Source: an uncultured Lachnospiraceae bacterium
Lineage (GTDB): Bacteria; Bacillota_A; Clostridia; Lachnospirales; Lachnospiraceae
Direction of reading: 5' to 3'
Assembly: GCA_947178085.1 (NCBI GenBank)
Contig: CAMWWS010000109.1
Location: 1 to 8,130, forward strand
Length of the DNA stretch: 8,130 nt
The notes under the pieces were generated by a model. It searched no databases and had not been told where the DNA came from. It saw only the letters and a program-made list of their open reading frames with translations. Of this stretch, positions 1 to 4,832 are shown piece after piece (position 1 is the stretch's first letter; every line of letters begins with the position of its first letter). Both the position numbers and the translations under genes were made by a program.

Positions 1-1
1 C

Positions 2-1372
2 TGTGTATTTGATTTATTCTTTGGCACCGATTATCATTCCCATCTGGGGACAAGACGTGCAGGAATGGTGGTTTATGATAAGGAAAACGGTTTTAACAGA
101 GCTATCCACAACATCGAAAATGCACCTTTCAGAACCAAATTCGATAAAGATGTAAATGAAATGCACGGACATTTGGGTATAGGCTGTATATCCGATTATG
201 AGCCGCAACCGCTTATTATCCGTTCGCATCACGGTACATATGCCATTACGACTGTCGGCAGGATTAATAATAAAGAAGAAATCGAAAAGAAACTTTTTCA
301 AAGTGGCCACGCACATTTCATGGAAATGAGCAGTGGGGAAATCAATGCCACCGAACTAGTGTCCGCCATAATTAACCAGAAGGATAATCTTATAGAAGGT
401 CTGCAATATGCCCAAGAGGTAATTGACGGTTCCATGACCATACTGCTCATGACACAAAAAGGCATCTATGCTGCAAGAGATCGTCTGGGCCGTACACCTG
501 TGGCAATCGGTAAAAAGGATGAAGCTTTCTGTGTTTCTTTTGAAAGCTTTGCTTATTTAAATCTGGGATACTCGGACTATAAAGAGCTTGGTCCCGGTGA
601 AATAACAATTGTCACGCCTGAAGGAATAAAAACACTGGTTTCTCCCGGCAGTGATATGAAAATATGCACATTCTTATGGATATACTATGGCTATCCCTCT
701 TCTTCATACGAGGGAATAAGCGTGGAAAAAATGCGTTATAACTGCGGTTCCATGCTTGCAAAGCGCGATGATGTAAAACCGGATATCGTCGCAGGCGTGC
801 CTGATTCCGGAACAGCTCACGCAATCGGATATGCGAATGAATCCGGCATTCCTTTTTCACGGCCTTTTGTAAAATATACGCCTACATGGCCGCGTTCATT
901 CATGCCTACCATACAGAGCCAGCGGAATCTGATTGCAAAAATGAAGTTAATTCCGGTACACGACCTGATTAAAGACAGACGGCTTCTGCTCATTGACGAT
1001 TCTATAGTGCGTGGAACACAGATGCGTGAAACGACGGAATTTTTATATCAGAGCGGCGCTAAAGAGGTACATATCCGTCCTGCCTGCCCACCACTGTTAT
1101 ATGGCTGTAAATATCTGAATTTTTCGCGTTCTACGTCCGAAATGGAGCTGATTACCCGTCAGGTCATCAAAGAAATAGAAGCTGACAACAAATATCCGAA
1201 TCTGTCCGCATATGCTAATCCGGACTCTTCAGAATATCATGATATGCTGGAAAAAATAAGAGAGAAGCTTAATTTCACTTCTCTGCGTTATCATCGTCTG
1301 GATGATATGATTGCCTCTGTAGGCATAGACAAATCCAAACTCTGTACATATTGCTGGGATGGCCGCGAATAG
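2..1372 (+). CDS. Amidophosphoribosyltransferase (PurF)-family protein, 5' end cut by window edge
   Basis: The frame is open to base 2, so the ATG at 65 is internal; roughly a dozen N-terminal residues are probably missing. Numbering from the codon at 2-4, 456 residues are visible. Residues 1 to about 210 form a class-II glutaminase-like (Ntn) domain. Residues about 220-390 form a phosphoribosyltransferase domain with VPDSG (266-270) and the PRPP motif DDSIVRGT (332-339). Canonical PurF makes 5-phosphoribosylamine from PRPP and glutamine, the first step of purine synthesis, in the cytoplasm. Four cysteines (222, 369, 448, 451) line up with the [4Fe-4S] ligands of Bacillus-type PurF. The glutaminase signatures are degenerate: GHLGIGCISDYE stands where GH..IGH.RY.T.G is expected, and TTVGRINN where AHNGN..N is expected. 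Family membership is secure. Purine-synthesis function is not, and a conserved Clostridia paralogue is more likely than the housekeeping enzyme. It is convergent with the Fe-S genes. Confidence 0.87.
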   Translation, partial: CVFDLFFGTDYHSHLGTRRAGMVVYDKENGFNRAIHNIENAPFRTKFDKDVNEMHGHLGIGCISDYEPQPLIIRSHHGTYAITTVGRINNKEEIEKKLFQSGHAHFMEMSSGEINATELVSAIINQKDNLIEGLQYAQEVIDGSMTILLMTQKGIYAARDRLGRTPVAIGKKDEAFCVSFESFAYLNLGYSDYKELGPGEITIVTPEGIKTLVSPGSDMKICTFLWIYYGYPSSSYEGISVEKMRYNCGSMLAKRDDVKPDIVAGVPDSGTAHAIGYANESGIPFSRPFVKYTPTWPRSFMPTIQSQRNLIAKMKLIPVHDLIKDRRLLLIDDSIVRGTQMRETTEFLYQSGAKEVHIRPACPPLLYGCKYLNFSRSTSEMELITRQVIKEIEADNKYPNLSAYANPDSSEYHDMLEKIREKLNFTSLRYHRLDDMIASVGIDKSKLCTYCWDGRE

Positions 1373-1395
1373 CCATCCCATATTTTTACTATTTT
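1355..1395 (+). terminator. Intrinsic terminator overlapping the stop codon of the PurF-like gene
   Basis: A perfect 9-bp stem, TGGGATGGC (1355-1363) and GCCATCCCA (1372-1380), encloses an 8-nt loop and is followed by a T-rich run, TATTTTTACTATTTT (1381-1395). The left arm encodes Trp-Asp-Gly. The TAG stop (1370-1372) lies in the loop and the first base of the right arm. The T-run lies only on the + side, so it should end the PurF-like transcript. On the - strand, no U-tract follows the stem, so it is a poor terminator for the opposing operon. Confidence 0.85.
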
Positions 1396-2309
1396 AAAAA
1401 GCCATTGATAATCTGTTCTTCCGCCTCTGCCTCCGTCAGTCCAAGAGTCATCAGCTTGATAATCTGCTCTCCGGCAATCTTACCGATAGCCGCCTCATGA
1501 ATAAGCGCCGCATCCACATCATTTGCCTCAAGCTGCGGAATCGCTGATATTCTGGCATTATCCATAATAATTGCATCACATTCCGTATGTCCGCTGCAAG
1601 GCACATTTCCTATGATACGGGAATCAAATTTCTGGTATGAAGTATCTTTTGCCACAGAACGGGATACAACATCCGCGCCTGCTCCTTCACCAATCAGTCT
1701 CACCTCATAGCCGCTTACAGCCTGCTGCTCCCCATGTGTCATAAGGCGTTCACGTACAATAAGCTTGGCGCCCGCTCCTACTTCAGCTATTGTCTTACGC
1801 TCGGTTGAATCCACTCCTTTAATCTGCACCATCTCCATTTCCATGAGGCTTCCTTCTTCCATGTAGACTTCCGTTACGGGATTCAATATCCGTTTTCCTT
1901 TGCCGTCTCCGGAACCGTAATGCTTCTCAACATACTTTACTTTGGAATTTTTACCCAGATAAAAGCGGTGAATGCCGTCATGCTGCGAATCCTGCCCGCC
2001 GCAGTTGTCTATGCCGCAGCCTGCTACGATTATAACATCCGCATCCTCACCTATATAAAAATCATTATACACGGTTTCCTTTATGCCGCTCTGGCTCAAA
2101 ACAACCGGAATATGAACGCTCTCGTTCTTAGTTCCCGGTTTAATGCGGATATCAATACCGCTTATATCCTGCTTGGATACAATATCAATATTTGCCGTGG
2201 TATTTCTCGCCGCCATCTGCCCGTTTGCACGAATATTATAAGCGCCTTCCGGTACTTTATGCAAGTCCGCCACTTCCTCCAAGAGGCGTTTTTGTATTGT
2301 GTCAATCAT
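1389..2309 (-). CDS. smsB: SufB/SufD-family Fe-S cluster assembly scaffold (SmsB-like)
   Basis: The protein has 306 residues from the chosen ATG, far shorter than SufB (about 470-495) and shorter than typical SufD (about 400). It lacks the long N-terminal part but has the shared beta-helical core and C-terminal helical tail. Visible family signatures are NPVTEVYMEEGS (about 143-154), HTECDA (241-246) and HEAAIGKIAGEQ (271-282), followed by LMTLGLTEAEAEEQIINGF. Cys244 and His271-Glu272 appear to match the SufB residues that hold the nascent cluster (E. coli Cys405, His433, Glu434). Other cysteines are 98, 103 and 238. The role would be scaffold for Fe-S cluster building on the SufC-like ATPase encoded just upstream. 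An alternative ATG at 2321 adds four residues, but its only good Shine-Dalgarno touches the start codon, so 2309 is preferred. It is the last gene of the - strand series. Confidence 0.88.
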   Translation of the reverse strand: MIDTIQKRLLEEVADLHKVPEGAYNIRANGQMAARNTTANIDIVSKQDISGIDIRIKPGTKNESVHIPVVLSQSGIKETVYNDFYIGEDADVIIVAGCGIDNCGGQDSQHDGIHRFYLGKNSKVKYVEKHYGSGDGKGKRILNPVTEVYMEEGSLMEMEMVQIKGVDSTERKTIAEVGAGAKLIVRERLMTHGEQQAVSGYEVRLIGEGAGADVVSRSVAKDTSYQKFDSRIIGNVPCSGHTECDAIIMDNARISAIPQLEANDVDAALIHEAAIGKIAGEQIIKLMTLGLTEAEAEEQIINGFLK

Positions 2310-2316
2310 ATTAATT

Positions 2317-2325
2317 CCCATCCTT
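2317..2325 (-). promoter_or_regulatory. Ribosome binding site that decides the smsB start
   Basis: On the - strand, AAGGATGGG lies 7 nt before the ATG at 2307-2309. It is part of a purine-rich run that begins GAGGAAGG. For the alternative ATG at 2319-2321 that run ends directly at the start codon, which leaves no proper spacing. This favours the downstream ATG. Confidence 0.5.
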
Positions 2326-2329
2326 CCTC

Positions 2330-2407
2330 AACCTGCGAGTTTATGTGCACAAGACATCTGCGATGTCTGCACAAACTTGCGGTTGAAAAATCTCTGATTT
2401 TTCAACC
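2330..2407 (-). repeat. Double palindromic element between smsC and smsB
   Basis: Two inverted repeats fill the gap. Hairpin A is perfect: GGTTGAAAAAT (2381-2391) pairs with ATTTTTCAACC (2397-2407) around a 5-nt loop, and it includes the smsC stop codon. Hairpin B is larger and bulged: arms 2330-2358 and 2362-2384 around the loop TGC, with paired blocks AACC, GC, AGTTT, TGTGCA and GACATC. The bases GGTT (2381-2384) belong to both, so the two stems compete. Read on the - strand, no T-run follows either stem, so this is not an ordinary terminator. On the + strand, hairpin A is followed by TTTTAG, a weak terminator-like pattern. It could be a dispersed REP/MITE-like element or an mRNA processing and stability structure that sets SmsC:SmsB ratios. 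Confidence 0.7.
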
Positions 2408-3148
2408 TTTTAGTTCATTACCCGTGCATGGATTAATCGCGGAAGGAGTTCCTAAAAGCTTGGGCAGAATAGTCTCTCTATCTCCCTTGTCTGCAATCCT
2501 GCCGTCTGCAATCACTATAATCTCATCTGCGATATTCAAAATCCTCTCCTGATGCGAAATAACGAGAATAGAGCCATTACGATTCTTTTTCTGCATCCGC
2601 TCAAATACGTGTATCAGATTCTGAAAACTCCAAAGGTCGATACCTGCCTCAGGCTCATCAAATACGGAGAGTTTGCTTTCGCGCGCTAAAAGAGTCGCGA
2701 TTTCAATACGCTTCAATTCTCCTCCCGAAAGGCTTGCATTCACCTCGCGATTGATATAATCTCTGGCACAGAGTCCTACTTCCGAAAGATATTCGCAGGC
2801 ATCGGAAGCTGACAGTTTTCTGCCTGAAGCAATTCTAAGCAGGTCTAACACCTCAATCCCCTTGAACCGCACAGGCTGCTGGAAGGCAAAGCCAATTCCC
2901 AGACCGGCTCGCTCTGTAATACTCTTATCGGTAATATCTACCCCATCAAAATAAATGCTCCCGGAGGTTGGTTTCTCAATTCCCGCAATAAGCTTTGCAA
3001 GAGTAGATTTTCCGCTGCCGTTAGGTCCGGTAATTACCACGAATTTGTGCTCATCCACTGTCAGGCTGACGTCGCGGACGATTTCCTTATGACTGTCTGC
3101 TCTATCTTCGTCGGATACTTCAAATGATATATTCTTAAGTTCCAGCAT
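2402..3148 (-). CDS. smsC: SufC-like ABC ATPase of Fe-S cluster assembly (SmsC-like)
   Basis: This is a 248-residue soluble ABC ATPase, the usual SufC length, with no membrane segment. It shows Walker A GPNGSGKST (41-49), Q-loop FAFQQP (88-92), signature LSGGELKR (140-147), Walker B LSVFDEPEAGID (160-171, catalytic Glu165) and an H-loop at His199 (VISHQ). The GGELKR signature and FDEPEAGID block are typical of SufC rather than of transport ATPases, and the next gene encodes a SufB/D-like partner. The expected role is ATP-driven remodelling of the scaffold during cluster assembly in the cytoplasm. The start is supported by TGAGGTG six nt upstream. It is 9 nt from the permease stop, so cotranscription with the exporter genes is likely. 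The stop codon lies inside a perfect inverted repeat. The paired genes lack SufS and SufU, which favours the SMS rather than the full SUF assignment. Confidence 0.88.
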   Translation of the reverse strand: MLELKNISFEVSDEDRADSHKEIVRDVSLTVDEHKFVVITGPNGSGKSTLAKLIAGIEKPTSGSIYFDGVDITDKSITERAGLGIGFAFQQPVRFKGIEVLDLLRIASGRKLSASDACEYLSEVGLCARDYINREVNASLSGGELKRIEIATLLARESKLSVFDEPEAGIDLWSFQNLIHVFERMQKKNRNGSILVISHQERILNIADEIIVIADGRIADKGDRETILPKLLGTPSAINPCTGNELKG

Positions 3149-3154
3149 TTTTAC

Positions 3155-3160
3155 ACCTCA
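3155..3160 (-). promoter_or_regulatory. Shine-Dalgarno of smsC fused with the permease stop codon
   Basis: Read on the - strand, the bases are TGAGGT. The TGA is the permease stop codon (3158-3160), and the same bases form the ribosome site for smsC, whose ATG begins six nt later. A ribosome ending the permease would sit on the smsC site, which suggests coupled translation. Confidence 0.65.
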
Positions 3161-4039
3161 TTCCAGATTCAGCTTCTTTGTCATCATGTATAGATTAATG
3201 AGATACATTATAACCGCCATAATCACCAATAACAGTAATATCAGATTCATTGTCGGCATCATAAATCCGAATATAGTGGTTTTTTCATGGCTGCCAACCT
3301 TACTCATCATTCTTCCATACATAGGTATCATGGCAAAGCGCATCAATATCTGCATAATAAATTGCACAACAAAGTACGCAATGATAGCTCCTATAACGCG
3401 GTGTTTCGCATATAGCTGCCCGAGCGATACACATCCCAGAACTGTAACGATATTTGAAATTGCTGCGATAATATAATAAACAATCATATATGCAATATAT
3501 GAGCCAAGGCTAATGCCAAATACATCTTTAAAACTACCAAAAAACGATGAAAATTCTTTAAAAAACTCCCGACGGGCTTCTTCAATATTGCGAAAGTTCT
3601 TATAACCTTCTTCTGTCAGAGCAATGGATACAATATGGTTTATACCCACATTTATGATAATAAACATGGTAGCTGCCACAGCTAAAGTCATCAGCATAAC
3701 TGCAATAAAAGAAGAAATTATTTTGACATTCAGTATCTTCTGTGTAGAAACCGGAAGCGTATGCGTCAGGTATCCATTATCGCTATAACAGGTTTTATAA
3801 AAACGGATTGCTATGACTAACACTACCCCCAATGAGCAGCCTATAATTCCAAAATAGTACAAAAATATGGAAAGTATGAGTGAACTCACGGAAAATCCCC
3901 TAAATGCATCATCATACTGTGGATTAATAGATAATAAGACGCCGCAAGTCAAAGCTGTAGTTCCGACCAGTACAATCAGCATTATTAGTATAGGGAAACG
4001 AAAACCCTTCCATTCATACTTAAAAAGTTTTCCTAACAT
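3158..4039 (-). CDS. ABC-2-type transporter permease
   Basis: This 293-residue integral membrane protein has six clear hydrophobic segments, near residues 15-38, 51-80, 103-133, 177-204, 215-240 and 255-286. A cytoplasmic N-terminus (KLFKYEWKGFR) is followed by the first segment. The stretch RFYKTCYSDNGYLTHTLPVS (79-98) after the second segment is a hallmark I associate with Firmicute ABC-2 permeases paired with YtrB-like ATPases. A charged loop of about 40 residues (134-176) lies between segments 3 and 4. It would form the membrane channel of an exporter with the ATPase encoded just upstream. The ATG (4037-4039) lies inside the ATPase gene, with GGGAGG seven nt upstream, so translation is probably coupled. 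The substrate cannot be told from sequence; peptide, antibiotic or lipid-related export is typical of the family. Confidence 0.82.
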   Translation of the reverse strand: MLGKLFKYEWKGFRFPILIMLIVLVGTTALTCGVLLSINPQYDDAFRGFSVSSLILSIFLYYFGIIGCSLGVVLVIAIRFYKTCYSDNGYLTHTLPVSTQKILNVKIISSFIAVMLMTLAVAATMFIIINVGINHIVSIALTEEGYKNFRNIEEARREFFKEFSSFFGSFKDVFGISLGSYIAYMIVYYIIAAISNIVTVLGCVSLGQLYAKHRVIGAIIAYFVVQFIMQILMRFAMIPMYGRMMSKVGSHEKTTIFGFMMPTMNLILLLLVIMAVIMYLINLYMMTKKLNLE

Positions 4040-4803
4040 GAGTACACCTCCCTGAAATAAGCGTCTACCGATTTTCCCATCTGCCCTCTGATTGATTCAA
4101 CGGATGTATACATCATAATCGAACCATTTTTCATGAAAATCACATCATTAAGTATATTTTCTACATCTGATATCAGATGAGTAGACAATAGAATCGTCGA
4201 ACCGGGGTTGTAGTTGGTAATAATCGTACGCAAAATATAATCTCTTGCAGCAGGGTCGACGCCGGCAATCGGCTCATCAAGTATATATAGTTCCGCATTT
4301 CTGCTCATAACAAGTATCAGCTGCACCTTTTCTTTAGTGCCTTTTGACATCGTCTTTATGTGGGCCTCCATATTTATGCCGAGAGCGCTGAGCATCTGAT
4401 AGGCTTTATCCGGTGAAAAATCTTCATAGAAATCTGCAAAGTATTCAACCACCTGGCTTACTTTCATGCTATTGTCCAGATAAGTGCGCTCAGGAAGATA
4501 AGAAATAATCTTCTTGGTTTCTGCACACGGATTCATACCGTTTATGAGTACACTTCCACTCGTCGGCGCCAGCAGACCGTTTATCATCTTTATTAATGTA
4601 GTTTTACCGCAGCCGTTGGGGCCAAGCAGGCCGATGATTCTTCCTCGTGGTATAATAATGCTCATGTGACATACAGACATATAGCTGCCCATGCCCGGAT
4701 ACCGTTTGCAGAGGTCGTCAATCTGCAAAAGCGGTGCGGTTGGGAAAGCATTATTTGTATACATAGGATTCGGTTGTGTGTAAAGCGGAGTGTTGTTATC
4801 CAT
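4033..4803 (-). CDS. ABC transporter ATP-binding protein (YtrB-like, ABC-2 exporter class)
   Basis: The 256-residue ATPase shows Walker A GPNGCGKTT (61-69), Q-loop region SYLPER (101-106), a variant signature MSKGTKEKVQ (152-161) in place of LSGGQ, Walker B LYILDEPIAGVDP (172-184, catalytic Glu177) and an H-loop at His209 (LLSTHL). The SKG-type signature and LPE in place of a Q-loop glutamine are usual in the YtrB/BcrA-like branch, not signs of decay. It should power the permease whose start overlaps its stop by 7 nt. A 25-residue N-terminal extension rich in Asn, Pro, Thr and Tyr precedes the fold. The start is well supported by AGGAGG seven nt upstream (4811-4816). A TATAAT-like hexamer (4824-4829) in the 29-nt gap after the kinase lacks a good -35, so a separate promoter is only a possibility. 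Confidence 0.88.
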   Translation of the reverse strand: MDNNTPLYTQPNPMYTNNAFPTAPLLQIDDLCKRYPGMGSYMSVCHMSIIIPRGRIIGLLGPNGCGKTTLIKMINGLLAPTSGSVLINGMNPCAETKKIISYLPERTYLDNSMKVSQVVEYFADFYEDFSPDKAYQMLSALGINMEAHIKTMSKGTKEKVQLILVMSRNAELYILDEPIAGVDPAARDYILRTIITNYNPGSTILLSTHLISDVENILNDVIFMKNGSIMMYTSVESIRGQMGKSVDAYFREVYSC

Positions 4804-4832
4804 CCTTTTTCCTCCTGTTCTGTATTATATGA

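Noticed and set aside
65..67. ATG as start of the PurF-like gene
   Set aside because: The frame upstream to base 2 encodes CVFDLFFGTDYHSHLGTRRAG, which fits the conserved N-terminal part of this family, so the ATG is internal.
14..316. 100-codon open frame on the - strand
   Set aside because: It lies wholly antisense to the PurF-like gene, whose + strand translation matches a known family, and it shows no family features or ribosome site of note.
2381..2407. Perfect inverted repeat at the smsC end as an intrinsic terminator of the operon
   Set aside because: On the - strand the stem is AT-rich and is followed by GCAAGTTTG, not a T-run, and smsB continues the operon just downstream.
1920..2552. 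210-codon open frame on the + strand
   Set aside because: It is a shadow running antisense across both smsB and smsC and the palindromic gap, with no recognisable domain.
4824..4829. TATAAT hexamer on the - strand as a promoter for the exporter ATPase
   Set aside because: No acceptable -35 lies 16-18 nt upstream (TTTACA is about 22 nt away), and the resulting leader would be almost only the ribosome site. It was kept as a possibility but not listed as a feature.
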